Positions 14,732-22,919 of a stretch of DNA of 64,000 nt are shown piece by piece (the stretch's first letter is position 1; each line of letters opens with the position of its first letter). Below the pieces are notes generated by a model. It did not search any database. It saw only the letters and a list, made by a program, of their open reading frames with translations, and was not told the DNA's origin. The stretch is from Caulobacter sp. FWC2. GTDB taxonomy: Bacteria; Pseudomonadota; Alphaproteobacteria; Caulobacterales; Caulobacteraceae. The translations under genes were made by a program, and so were the position numbers. The DNA is taken from contig NZ_PEBF01000001.1 of NCBI RefSeq assembly GCF_002742625.1, forward strand, positions 4,712,001 through 4,776,000. Reading direction: 5' to 3'.

Positions 14732-15505
14732 ATGCGTGTTCTGGCCTTCGCCGCCGTCCTGGCCCTGACCGGCTGCGCCACGCTCGGCGGCGACACCGCC
14801 ACGGCCGGCCGTTATCTGACCCAGGCCCAGTTCGACGCGCGCGACCACCTGGCCCCGCCGCCCGCCAAGGGATCGGCGGAGGCGGAGAAAGACCGCCAGA
14901 TATTCCTGGCCACCCGCAAGCTGGAAGGCACGCCGCGCTGGGCGATCGCCCAGGCCGACGACGCGGAGGAGAACGTCCTGGCGGCCTATAGCTGCGCGCT
15001 GGGCTACACGCCGACCCGCGAGAAGAACCCCAAGCTGGCGGCCATGCTGCTGCGCATCAGCCGCGACGTGCGGCCGGCGGTGTCGGGTCCGAAGATGAAG
15101 TACCGGCGCGCCCGGCCCTTCCGCTCGCAGAGCGGGCCGCTGTGCATCAAGCCCAGCCTCGGCTTTTCGCTGTCGCCGGACTATCCGTCGGGCCACGCCA
15201 CCTGGGGCTGGACCGTGGGCCTGCTGCTGGCCGAGGCCGCGCCGGACCGCGCCGAGGTCATCCTGGCCCGGGCCCGCGCCTTCGGCGAGAGCCGGGTGAT
15301 CTGCGGCGTCCACAACGCCAGCTCGGTCGAGGCCGGCCGCAAGAACGCCGAGGCCCTGTTCGCGGCCCTGTGGGGTTCGGAAGCCTTCAAGAACGACCTG
15401 GCCGGCGTGCGGGCCGAGCTGGACGCCACCCGCGCCCAGGCCTCCCCGCCGGATCCGGCCCATTGCACCGCCGAGGCCAACCTGCTGAGCGCGCCGCTGC
15501 CATAA
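14732..15505 (+). CDS. PhoN-like class A acid phosphatase lipoprotein
   Basis: A 257-residue lipoprotein (LTGC, lipidated Cys15) with the PAP2/class A acid phosphatase signature: K121-x6-R128-P129, then PSGH at 152-155 and SRVICGVH at 187-194. In this family the final His is followed by Asp four residues later, but here the residue is Ser198. The His nucleophile and phosphate-binding residues remain, so weak or altered activity is possible. It would release phosphate from organic esters outside the inner membrane. The start is tightly placed after a terminator, whose hairpin masks the GGGGA that would be its ribosome-binding site. It fits the phosphorus theme of the neighbourhood. Confidence 0.85.
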   Translation: MRVLAFAAVLALTGCATLGGDTATAGRYLTQAQFDARDHLAPPPAKGSAEAEKDRQIFLATRKLEGTPRWAIAQADDAEENVLAAYSCALGYTPTREKNPKLAAMLLRISRDVRPAVSGPKMKYRRARPFRSQSGPLCIKPSLGFSLSPDYPSGHATWGWTVGLLLAEAAPDRAEVILARARAFGESRVICGVHNASSVEAGRKNAEALFAALWGSEAFKNDLAGVRAELDATRAQASPPDPAHCTAEANLLSAPLP

Positions 15506-15574
15506 GGGCGGCCTTGCTACAGCATTTTCCGACGAAGTGGATCCAGTTCGTCGTGCGCGCTGGGCTTCACGCCG

Positions 15575-16120
15575 TCACTGACGGCGACGCCGCGCATGTT
15601 CGTCACGATGGGCGTTCATGGCTTCGGCATATTCACGGGAGGCCAGAAGCCGCGCCATGTAGCGGATAGGACGGCGCGTGGTGAACGGATAGTCGACATG
15701 CGTCCCATTGTCGAACGCACCGCGATTACCACAGCTGAAAGCCCGACAGCCTTCATTGACATCATTGAGGATGATGCCCTGCTTATTAACCGTAAACCTC
15801 AGCTCGCAGGGCTGGTTATCGTCAGTTTGCCGAAAGACGAGCGCGTGAGGTTCCAGATCGGCGATCCCCCACAGACTGCAGGTATGCCCGTTATAGAACT
15901 CGCTGTGGATGCGAAAATAGGCGGTATTGGGCGTGACCTTGACGACCTCCAATATGTCCTCCGACATATAGGTCTCGCCAGCGACCGTGCCGTTTTTGAA
16001 ACGCGTCTTATAGACCCCCGCGATCTGATCGATCTGAGGAGCAACGGAGGGCAACACCGCCGGATTTGCCACAGCGCCAACCGGCAACAAGGTCAAGGCC
16101 AGAATAAATAGAGCCTTCAT
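15575..16120 (-). CDS. Secreted hypothetical protein
   Basis: A 181-residue protein with a signal peptide (MKALFILALTLLPVGAVA). No family is recognised. The mature part has four or more Cys residues (in HTCSLWG, QPCELRF, EGCRAFSCGN) that could form disulfides, and it ends in a basic segment (HARRRRQ). The gene and the 60 bases upstream of it are noticeably less GC-rich than the rest of the window, and codon choice is more relaxed, hinting at acquisition by transfer. It is convergent with the acid phosphatase gene. Confidence 0.75.
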   Translation of the reverse strand: MKALFILALTLLPVGAVANPAVLPSVAPQIDQIAGVYKTRFKNGTVAGETYMSEDILEVVKVTPNTAYFRIHSEFYNGHTCSLWGIADLEPHALVFRQTDDNQPCELRFTVNKQGIILNDVNEGCRAFSCGNRGAFDNGTHVDYPFTTRRPIRYMARLLASREYAEAMNAHRDEHARRRRQ

Positions 16121-16175
16121 CGCCCACCCCTATTGATCTAAGAATTAACTATACATGCCATAAGACCGTCTGCAA

Positions 16176-16418
16176 TCACATATATCTGGCGATAAAGGTG
16201 GCCTGGCTCAACCGCTTCGCCTCTGCTTGGTCAAAGACCTCGCGAAGGATGGCCCGGCCCTTTTCGATATCTGGCAGTCTGCTGCGCCCGCAGTTCAACA
16301 TCGGCGCGGCCTGATGGCGGCGGTCGCCCAGAACCGCAAGGCCGGCCCCACTCCTGACGCGGCTAGGTGCGCGGCGGAGGCGGCGCTGGTCGCCCAGGCC
16401 CGCCTCTAGCTTGCGCAT
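16176..16418 (-). CDS. Possible small basic protein, divergent from zur
   Basis: An 80-residue frame starting MRKLEAGLGDQRRLRR, with a helical-looking second half (DIEKGRAILREVFDQAEAKR). The amphipathic end looks protein-like, and GAGG lies upstream of the ATG. The first half is unusually Arg-rich, which also happens in shadow frames of high-GC DNA, so the evidence is mixed. A plus-strand frame over the same bases is no better. No function can be proposed. Confidence 0.3.
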   Translation of the reverse strand: MRKLEAGLGDQRRLRRAPSRVRSGAGLAVLGDRRHQAAPMLNCGRSRLPDIEKGRAILREVFDQAEAKRLSQATFIARYM

Positions 16419-16445
16419 ACGGGCCGTGGCCTCTACCTGTTGGCC

Positions 16446-16931
16446 ATGGCCCACGGCTCTTCCTGCGGACACGATCACCACAATCACGGCGTCGCCGGCG
16501 CCAGCCTCGCGGCCGAGCTCGAGGCGGCCGAGGCCCGCTGCGCGGCCGCCGAGCAGCGCCTGACCGCGCCCCGCCGCCGGGTTCTGGAACTGCTGCTGGA
16601 AGCTGGCCAACCGGTGAAGGCCTATGACCTGATCTCGACCTTCGGTGGCGATGGCCCGCCGGCCAAGCCGCCGACCGTCTATCGCGCGCTCGATTTCCTG
16701 GAGAAGCAGGGCTTCGCCCACCGGATCGAGAGCCTCAACGCCTATGTCGCCTGCCGCAAGGAGGCCGACGGCCACGCCGCCGCCTTCCTGATCTGCGACT
16801 GCTGCGGCGCGACCCGCGAGATCGAGCCCCAGGCCAGCGCCGACATCATCGCCGCCGGCGCCACGGCCGGCTACGCCCTGACCGCCGTGACCATCGAGGC
16901 CCACGGCCTCTGCGGCGATTGCCGAAACTGA
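16446..16931 (+). CDS. zur: Zinc uptake regulator, Fur family
   Basis: A 161-residue Fur-family repressor. The N-terminal His-rich tail (CGHDHHNHG) precedes a winged helix (about residues 40-95: LTAPRRRVLELLLEAGQPVKAYDL, TVYRALDFLEKQG). The C-terminal dimerisation domain has the metal cysteine pairs CDCC (about 120) and CGDC (about 157). The His-rich start and sequence resemble Zur more than Fur or PerR, so zinc-dependent repression of uptake genes is expected. An in-frame TTG two codons earlier was not preferred over the ATG at 16446. No zinc transporter genes lie nearby in the window. Confidence 0.88.
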   Translation: MAHGSSCGHDHHNHGVAGASLAAELEAAEARCAAAEQRLTAPRRRVLELLLEAGQPVKAYDLISTFGGDGPPAKPPTVYRALDFLEKQGFAHRIESLNAYVACRKEADGHAAAFLICDCCGATREIEPQASADIIAAGATAGYALTAVTIEAHGLCGDCRN

Positions 16932-16978
16932 GAGAACGCGGCTAGGTTCGAACAGCTGTTCAACACCGTTCGAGAGAC

Positions 16979-17090
16979 GCCATGACGACCGCTGAGAGCC
17001 TCCCCGGCGTCGAGATCTGGCGGGCCATTCTTGCCTTGAGGGAGCCGCGCCATGACGACCGCTGAGGTTCTTCCTGGTGTCGAGATCTGG
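16979..17090 (+). repeat. Imperfect direct repeat of a gene start (70-base period)
   Basis: The sequence around the ATG at 16982 is repeated 70 bases later around the real thioesterase ATG at 17052. About 40 bases match, and most differences fall on third codon positions (CTC/CTT, CCC/CCT, GGC/GGT). The first copy would encode MTTAESLPGVEIWR and then runs out of frame to a TGA at 17063. It looks like the left-over 5' end of a diverged tandem paralogue. Confidence 0.8.
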
Positions 17091-17999
17091 CGCGGCGGCG
17101 TCAACACCTGGGACTGTGACGAGATGGGGCACATGAACGTGCGCCACTACGTGGTCCGCGCCCAGGAGGGCCTGATCGGCCTGGCCGCCGAGCTGGGTAT
17201 GCCCCAGGCTTTCTCGCCGCACGCCAATGCCACGCTGCTGGTCAAGGAGCACCACATCCGCTTCCTGCGCGAGGCCCACGCCGGCGCGCCGCTGACCATG
17301 CTGGGCGGCGTGATCGAGATGGGCGAGACCGAGGCCAAGCTCCTCCAGCTTCTGATCCATCCGGCCTCGGGCGAGCTGGCCGCGACCTTTCAGACCACCG
17401 TGGTCCACGCCACCCCGCGCGAAGGCCAGCCCTTCCCCTGGCCCAGCATCGCCCGCGCGCGCGCTGAGGCCCTGAAGGTCGAGATTCCCGAGAAGGCCCG
17501 CGCCCGCAGCATCGACCTGTCGCCGTTCGCCACGACCGCCAGCCTGGAGCGCGCCGACGCCTTGAGCCTCACGCGGATCGGCCTGGGCGGCCTTCTGCCG
17601 TCCGATTGCGATGTATACGGACGAATGCGCGCCGAGCAGTTCATCGGCCGGGTCTCCGACGGCATCGGCGCGTTCATCCACCCGTTCCGGGATGTCGTGG
17701 TCGACCACGCCGAGCCCAAGCCCACGCGGTATGGGGGCGCGGTCCTGGAGTACCGGATCGTCTACCTGGCCTGGCCCCGGCCCGGCGACCGCGTCGAGCT
17801 CCGCTCGGGCCTGATCGGCACGGACGCGCGCACCATGCGCATGGCCCACTGGATGCTGGACCCGGCGACGGGACAGTCCTGGGGAACCTCCGAGGCGGTG
17901 GCGATCACCTTCGACCTGGACGCCCGCAAGGTCGTGCCGGTGACCGACGCGGCGCGGGCGGCTTTGGCGGCGCATGAGGTGGAGGGGTTGGCGCTGTAG
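17052..17999 (+). CDS. Acyl-CoA thioesterase with two hotdog domains
   Basis: A 315-residue protein made of two 4HBT-like hotdog units. The first has the catalytic-type motif DCDEMGHMNVRHYV (about residues 21-34). The second has DCDVYGRMRAEQFIGR (about 192-207), in which the usual His/Asn pair is changed, so only one half may be active. Thioesterases of this kind cleave acyl-CoAs to free acid and CoA. The region before it is the duplicated 5' end. The TAG stop overlaps the first bases of a palindromic repeat. Function is by family; the acyl substrate is unknown. Confidence 0.83.
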   Translation: MTTAEVLPGVEIWRGGVNTWDCDEMGHMNVRHYVVRAQEGLIGLAAELGMPQAFSPHANATLLVKEHHIRFLREAHAGAPLTMLGGVIEMGETEAKLLQLLIHPASGELAATFQTTVVHATPREGQPFPWPSIARARAEALKVEIPEKARARSIDLSPFATTASLERADALSLTRIGLGGLLPSDCDVYGRMRAEQFIGRVSDGIGAFIHPFRDVVVDHAEPKPTRYGGAVLEYRIVYLAWPRPGDRVELRSGLIGTDARTMRMAHWMLDPATGQSWGTSEAVAITFDLDARKVVPVTDAARAALAAHEVEGLAL

Positions 18000-18138
18000 C
18001 GCCCCCTCCGTCTCGCTGCGTATTCGCAGCGATCCACCTCCCCCGCGGGCGGGGGAGGAGAAGCGGCGCCATTCCTCCTCACCCGTGAAACGGGGGAGGT
18101 GGCGCGGCGCGAATACGCGCCGTGACGGAGGGGGCGTT
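17998..18138. repeat. Palindromic intergenic repeat, copy 2 of 3
   Basis: The same ~138 bp element as at 1298-1435. The ends (AGCGCCCCCTCCGTC / GACGGAGGGGGCGTT) are inverted, with one mismatch here. It lies exactly between two convergent genes: its left end overlaps the thioesterase TAG, and its right end supplies part of the hydrolase TAA. It probably serves as a bidirectional terminator. Confidence 0.85.
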
Positions 18139-19027
18139 AAGCCGTCGCCATATCGAACAGCGCGTCCCGCACCACGTCCGGGCGCTCCATCGGCAGGAAG
18201 TGGCTGGTCCCCGGCACGACCTCGATCTTCACGTCCCGGCCCCGCCGCGCGAAGCGGTCGCCGGCCATGCAGGTCGAGTGCTTCTCGGCTTTCAGGATCC
18301 GCACCGGCGCCTTGACCCGCTTCACCGCGCGCCACGGGTCATGGGCCTGGGCCGCGTAGTTCGAGGCTTCCCACGCCGGGGCGCAGGCCAGTTCGACCTT
18401 GCCGTCCTGGCGCAGGACGAAGCCGCCGGCCACATAGTCGGCCAGCATGGTCTCGGGCCAGGTCTTGAAGGCCCCGCGCCCCTTGTACCCGGCGAACACC
18501 TGCTCGCGGTCGTCGAACACGGCCCGGCGGCGCAGGGCCGACTGGACCAGGGGCATGTGCTTCCACAGACGGCCCGAGGTCCACGGCGCCTTGGCGTAGA
18601 GGGTGGCCAGCCAGGGCATGATCACCGGGTCCAGCAGGACCAGGCCCTTGACCCGGTCCGGGCGCTCGGCGGCGGCCAGCAGGCTGACCGTGCCGCCCAT
18701 CGAGTGGCCGGCCAGCACCACCGGCGGACCGTCCAGGACATCCAGCAGGCCCGTCAGGTCGCCCTGCAGATCGCGCCAGGACCGGCGGCCCTCGGGATTG
18801 GCCGGCAGCGTGGTGTCGCCGTGGCCGCGCTGGTCGATGGCCAGAATCCGCAGGCCCGCGCCCAGCGGCGACAGCAGCACGCGATAGGTCTGGGCGTTGA
18901 AGCCGTTGGCGTGGACGAACACCACGTCGATCGGCCGGTCCTGAGGGCCGAACTCCAGGGCCGCGATCTCGCCGCCGGGTACGGCCACGGAGCGCTTGCG
19001 AGGTTCGCGAAAGACGGCCGCGTCCAT
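18137..19027 (-). CDS. Alpha/beta hydrolase
   Basis: A 296-residue cytoplasmic protein with the alpha/beta hydrolase fold. The nucleophile elbow is GHSMGG (about residues 107-112), the oxyanion segment is VHANGFN (about 38-44), and the catalytic His is in GTSHFLPME near 274. Sequence around DQRGHGDT fits esterases, epoxide hydrolases and related families; the substrate is unknown. No signal peptide is seen. Confidence 0.85.
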   Translation of the reverse strand: MDAAVFREPRKRSVAVPGGEIAALEFGPQDRPIDVVFVHANGFNAQTYRVLLSPLGAGLRILAIDQRGHGDTTLPANPEGRRSWRDLQGDLTGLLDVLDGPPVVLAGHSMGGTVSLLAAAERPDRVKGLVLLDPVIMPWLATLYAKAPWTSGRLWKHMPLVQSALRRRAVFDDREQVFAGYKGRGAFKTWPETMLADYVAGGFVLRQDGKVELACAPAWEASNYAAQAHDPWRAVKRVKAPVRILKAEKHSTCMAGDRFARRGRDVKIEVVPGTSHFLPMERPDVVRDALFDMATA

Positions 19028-19098
19028 GGGCGTGGCTCCTTTGGAGTTACGAGCGTTAAGTTAGGCCTGCGAAGCCCCCGCGTCCATGGAACCTTCAG

Positions 19099-19533
19099 AT
19101 GAATAAGCTGGCCACCATCGGCTATGAGACCGACACCCAGGGCGGGATGATCGCGCGGCTGAAGGCGGCCGATGTGGAACTGGTCGTCGACGTCCGGGCC
19201 GTGGCCAGCTCGCGCAAGGCCGGCTTCTCCAAGACCCTGCTGGGCGCCAGCCTGAAGGACCGGGGCATCGACTATCTGCACCTGCGGCCGCTGGGCACGC
19301 CCAAGCCGGGCCGGGAAGCCGCACGGGCGGGCCGGATCGACGAGATGCACCAGATCTTCAGCGCCCACCTAGAGGAGCCGGAGGCCGTGCTCGCCCTGGC
19401 CCAGGCGACCGAACTGGCGAAGACAAAAAGGGTCGCCCTCCTTTGCTACGAGGACGACCCCAATTGCTGTCACCGACAGATCGTCGCGGAGCGGATCCGC
19501 CAGACGCTGAAGTGCGAGATCATCGACCTCTGA
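19099..19533 (+). CDS. DUF488 family protein
   Basis: A 144-residue protein starting MNKLATIGYET. The DUF488 features are the IGYE start, DVRAVASSRKAGFSK near residue 32, and LLCYEDDPNCCHRQIVAE near 113-130, whose Cys-His cluster suggests metal binding. Function of the family is unknown. It lies divergently from the hydrolase gene with a 71-base gap. Confidence 0.87.
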   Translation: MNKLATIGYETDTQGGMIARLKAADVELVVDVRAVASSRKAGFSKTLLGASLKDRGIDYLHLRPLGTPKPGREAARAGRIDEMHQIFSAHLEEPEAVLALAQATELAKTKRVALLCYEDDPNCCHRQIVAERIRQTLKCEIIDL

Positions 19534-19559
19534 ACTTCAGGCCGTAGCGAAGCGGAGAG

Positions 19560-19605
19560 CCGGGACCCAGGGGCGACCGCACAGGGCTTGGCCCCTGGGT
19601 CCCGG
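19560..19605. repeat. REP-like inverted repeat
   Basis: Fifteen-base perfect arms (CCGGGACCCAGGGGC and GCCCCTGGGTCCCGG) are separated by 16 bases. The flank CTTCCGGGATGACAAGG also fits Caulobacter-style REP units. It lies between convergent genes, 26 bases after the DUF488 stop, and probably terminates transcription. Confidence 0.7.
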
Positions 19606-19659
19606 ACAGCCTCTTCGAGGCTTCCGGGATGACAAGGATTGGGAGCTTGGGTTGACGTT

Positions 19660-20451
19660 CTAAGCCTGGGTCACCTGCCACTCGCCGCGCGTGTCCTTGC
19701 AGGCGCTGTAGCGCTGGCTGGAGGCGCGCTGGGCGCCGCCCGACACCGAGGCGTCGATCACGCGGCAGCTGGCGACCTGCTGGCCATAGGGGCGCACCAG
19801 GGAGGCGGCGGCATAGCCGGTCGCGTAGCCGTTGCGGCCCACCAGCACCCAGCCGCCCGTCGGAACCACGCCCAGCGCGTCGAAGCTTTCTCCCGCCGCG
19901 ACCTTGCCGACCACCTTGGCCTTGGTCGACGGACCGGCGCGCAGGTTGGCGTTGGAGCTGGCGACATAGGCGCCGCCGGCGGCCTCATAGCTGGGCAGGC
20001 TCTGGACGCCGGCCGAATAGCGGAGGTTGCGACCGTCGATCGGCGGGCCGTAGCTGGACGAGACCACCGCGATACGGCCCGAATTGCCGGTGCGGCTGTT
20101 GGACCAGGTCTGGGCGACGCCGGTTTCCAGCGCCTTCTTGGTGGCCTGCTCGGCCAGGGCTGCGTCGGTCGACTGCATGCGGCAGCCGATATAGCCGCCC
20201 GCCGCCGCGCCAGCCGCCGCGCCGACCAGCGTACCCAGGGTCTTGTTCTTGCCGCCGATCTTGTTGCCCAGCAGGGCGCCGGCCGCCGCGCCGATCAAGG
20301 CGCCGCCTTCCTGCTTGCCGCCCGAGCCTTCGCAGGCGAACAGGCCGCTGAGGCCGCGCGACTGGGCCAGGACCGGGACGGGCGCGGCGAGCAGGCTGGA
20401 AGCCGTCACGGCGGCCAGGGCCAGGGCGGTCGCTGTCTTGCGAGTGGTCAT
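19660..20451 (-). CDS. Exported glycine-zipper and SH3-domain protein
   Basis: A 263-residue protein with a signal peptide ending VLAQ. Residues about 49-90 form a glycine-zipper membrane segment (GALIGAAAGALLGNKIGG), and residues about 161-220 form a bacterial SH3 domain (ANLRAGPSTKAKVVGKV, GWVLVGRNGYATGYAA). Such proteins sit in the envelope and often bind peptidoglycan; the exact role is unknown. It has Cys residues near 40, 90 and the C-terminus. Confidence 0.82.
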   Translation of the reverse strand: MTTRKTATALALAAVTASSLLAAPVPVLAQSRGLSGLFACEGSGGKQEGGALIGAAAGALLGNKIGGKNKTLGTLVGAAAGAAAGGYIGCRMQSTDAALAEQATKKALETGVAQTWSNSRTGNSGRIAVVSSSYGPPIDGRNLRYSAGVQSLPSYEAAGGAYVASSNANLRAGPSTKAKVVGKVAAGESFDALGVVPTGGWVLVGRNGYATGYAAASLVRPYGQQVASCRVIDASVSGGAQRASSQRYSACKDTRGEWQVTQA

Positions 20452-20552
20452 CGCGGAGTTCCTCTTCCGTTAGGTCAGTGTTGTCGCCGTCTCCCGCCGG
20501 GTTGATAGTCCGTAGTCAACGACACGAAACGTTTCTTGGGGAGACCAAAGGC

Positions 20553-21413
20553 ATGAGCGGCCACGATCAGGACGAGTATAGCTGTTTCAAGGTCGAGATC
20601 GAGGCCGGCGTCGCGCACATCCAGTTGAAGCGCCCCGAAGCCATGAACACCATGACACGGCCCTTCTGGAACGAGCTTCCCGCGATTGTAAAAGATATTG
20701 ATGACAACGCGCGCGCACGTTGCATCGTCATCTCCTCAACCGGCAAGCACTTCAGCGCCGGCATGGATCTGTCGGTGTTCACCGATGACGAGGGCGTCAC
20801 CGCCCGCCAGGACGCCGACCGCTGGGTGGCCGCCGAAAGCTTCCGGCGCTTCGTGCACGTGCTGCAGGACAGTTTCTCGTGCCTGGACAAGGCGCGGATG
20901 CCGGTGATCATCGCCATCCAGGGCGGCTGCATCGGCGGGGCGGTCGACTTCGTCAGCGCCTGCGACATCCGCTACGCCAGCGCCGACGCCTTCTTCCAGA
21001 TCCAGGAGATCAACATCGGCATGACCGCCGATGTCGGCACCTTCCCGCGCCTGTGCAAGCTGATCCCCGAAGGCTGGGTGCGCGAGCTGGCCTATACGGG
21101 TCGCCGCCTGCCGGCCCAGCGCGCCAAGGAGATCGGCCTGGTCAACGAGGTGTTCGACACCCACGAGGCCCTGGTCGACCACGCGCTGGCCACCGCCCGC
21201 GAGATCGCCGGCAAGTCGCCGCTCGCCGTGGCCGGCAGCAAGGTGATGATCAACTACGCCCGCGACCACAGCATCGCCGACGCCCTCGACTACATCGCCA
21301 CCTGGCAGACGGGCATGTTCTCCGGCCCCCACATGGCCGAGGCCTTCACGGCCAAGGCCCAGAAGCGCGACGCGGTCTATCCGGACCTGCTGCCGCTGAA
21401 GAAGAAGATGTAG
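20553..21413 (+). CDS. Delta(3,5)-delta(2,4)-dienoyl-CoA isomerase (crotonase family)
   Basis: A 286-residue crotonase-fold enzyme. The oxyanion-hole segments are HFSAGMDL (about 66-73) and GGCIGGAVD (about 124-132). Acidic residues D132, E152 and D160 are spaced exactly as in rat dienoyl-CoA isomerase (Asp176, Glu196, Asp204). That enzyme moves double bonds in dienoyl-CoAs during breakdown of unsaturated fatty acids. The longer frame from 20478 was rejected because the family N-terminus (MSGHDQDEYSCFKVE) starts at 20553. The stop is three bases from the convergent hydrolase stop. Confidence 0.88.
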   Translation: MSGHDQDEYSCFKVEIEAGVAHIQLKRPEAMNTMTRPFWNELPAIVKDIDDNARARCIVISSTGKHFSAGMDLSVFTDDEGVTARQDADRWVAAESFRRFVHVLQDSFSCLDKARMPVIIAIQGGCIGGAVDFVSACDIRYASADAFFQIQEINIGMTADVGTFPRLCKLIPEGWVRELAYTGRRLPAQRAKEIGLVNEVFDTHEALVDHALATAREIAGKSPLAVAGSKVMINYARDHSIADALDYIATWQTGMFSGPHMAEAFTAKAQKRDAVYPDLLPLKKKM

Positions 21414-21416
21414 GGG

Positions 21417-22844
21417 CTACCCCGCGTAGGTGAACGTCATCGGCGTGTCCGCCGCCGGCAGGCAGGTCCGGTCCACAGGCTTGGTCGGATCCTGGAAGAA
21501 GCTCCGGATCATCTTGCGCGTGCAGGGGCTGGCGCGGCTGACGCCGTGGGTGGCGTTGGTGACGATGACCACCTGCGAGCCCTTGTAGCCCTTGGCGGCG
21601 GCCTTGGTCAGTTCCGGCGGGCAGCCGGGATCGATCTCGGCGGCCAGGAACAGGGTCGGGATGGCGGTCTTGACCGGCTCCTGCTCGGCCTTGGAGATCG
21701 AGCCGACATCGATGGCCTTGCAGACGTCGTGGATGCGCTGCATCGACACCACCATCAGGCGGGCGATCGGATCGTTCTGCGTGCCCTTGGCCACGTCAGC
21801 GCGGGCCTCGAACGGGATCTCTTCCTTGCACAGGTGGGTCATGAACTGGCCCTCGCTGTAGTAGTCGCGGCTCTCGACGAAGTCGGCGACCGGCGCGACA
21901 TCGCCCTCGATCACCTTCCACAGATCGCGCGGCAGCACGCCGGCGGTGAAGTAGCTGGCGTCCATCAGCCAGCCGCCCAGGTCGTCGGCGGTGTATGTCT
22001 TGCCGTTGACCGTCTGCGGGCCGGCCAGCCAGCGCTCGGCGACCACGGCCAGCTTGGCCTTCAGGTCCGGGTAGCGCTTGGCGCACTCGGCCACGACCGC
22101 GCACTTGGCCATGACGATGTCGATCGAGTTGGAGACCATGGCCGGGCCGCCAACGGTCCAGTCGGCCTCGGGCGGCCAGGGCGAGTCCTGGACCACCGCG
22201 CGCACGCCCTGCGGCTCATGGGCCTGGATGGCGGCCTCGATGCGGGTGCCGTACGAACCGCCGAACAGGTCGATCTGCTTGAAGCCCAGGAGCTTGCGGA
22301 GGTCCTGGACGTCCTTGGCCACCTCGACGGCGTTGTAGCGCGAGATGTCCACGCCCTTGGCCTGGAAGCCCTTCAGGCAAGCGACGATGCCTTGCGCGTC
22401 CTGGTCGGTCGGCGGGCCGGCGTCCGTCAGGTGCGTGCCGGGGCAGTCGAGATTGGGGACGGACTGGCCGCCGCCGCGCTGGTCGATGAACACCCAGTCC
22501 TGATCGAGGGCGACGAACTCGCGCGAGGCCTTGCTGGTCAGCAGACGCGGCAAACCCCTCAGGGCCGAGCCGCCAGGGCCGCCGTGGAGGTAAATCACCG
22601 GCGGCAGGCCAGCCTTGGGCTCGCTGGCGTGGACCACGGCGAAGGCGACCTTGATGCGGCGGCTCTTGGGATCGCCGCGCGTCTCGTCGACGATCAGGTT
22701 TCCGCAATCGACCTTCAGGCCGCTGGCCTTGTAGTCACCGGCGCAGGCGGTCTGCTCGATCGCGGGCGCGGCCGCGTGGGCTGATCCGGCCATGGCCGCC
22801 AGGGCGAGGACGCCAGTGGCGGCGATCCAGGACAAACGCGACAT
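21417..22844 (-). CDS. Secreted alpha/beta hydrolase, TAP/prolyl aminopeptidase-like
   Basis: A 475-residue exported enzyme (signal peptide ending AHAAA). The oxyanion loop is YLHGGPGG (about residues 84-91), and the nucleophile elbow is GGSYGTR near 193. The C-terminal His-containing part (THGVSRASPCTRKM near 438) belongs to the TAP-like C-terminal domain. Relatives hydrolyse N-terminal amino acids or esters; no substrate can be named. Multiple Cys (DCGN, DCPG, CLKG, CAVVAECAK) suggest disulfides. Confidence 0.85.
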   Translation of the reverse strand: MSRLSWIAATGVLALAAMAGSAHAAAPAIEQTACAGDYKASGLKVDCGNLIVDETRGDPKSRRIKVAFAVVHASEPKAGLPPVIYLHGGPGGSALRGLPRLLTSKASREFVALDQDWVFIDQRGGGQSVPNLDCPGTHLTDAGPPTDQDAQGIVACLKGFQAKGVDISRYNAVEVAKDVQDLRKLLGFKQIDLFGGSYGTRIEAAIQAHEPQGVRAVVQDSPWPPEADWTVGGPAMVSNSIDIVMAKCAVVAECAKRYPDLKAKLAVVAERWLAGPQTVNGKTYTADDLGGWLMDASYFTAGVLPRDLWKVIEGDVAPVADFVESRDYYSEGQFMTHLCKEEIPFEARADVAKGTQNDPIARLMVVSMQRIHDVCKAIDVGSISKAEQEPVKTAIPTLFLAAEIDPGCPPELTKAAAKGYKGSQVVIVTNATHGVSRASPCTRKMIRSFFQDPTKPVDRTCLPAADTPMTFTYAG

Positions 22845-22919
22845 CGGAGACTCCCACGGTTTTCGTGCATCAACACCAAGGTTAATGCCTACCGCAAGGC
22901 TTCAATGCGCGGCCGCCCG

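Noticed and set aside
16176..18335. A 719-codon open frame on the minus strand over zur and the thioesterase
   Set aside because: The zur and thioesterase genes on the plus strand have motifs and proper starts. Only the last 80 codons, outside those genes, were kept as a low-confidence gene.
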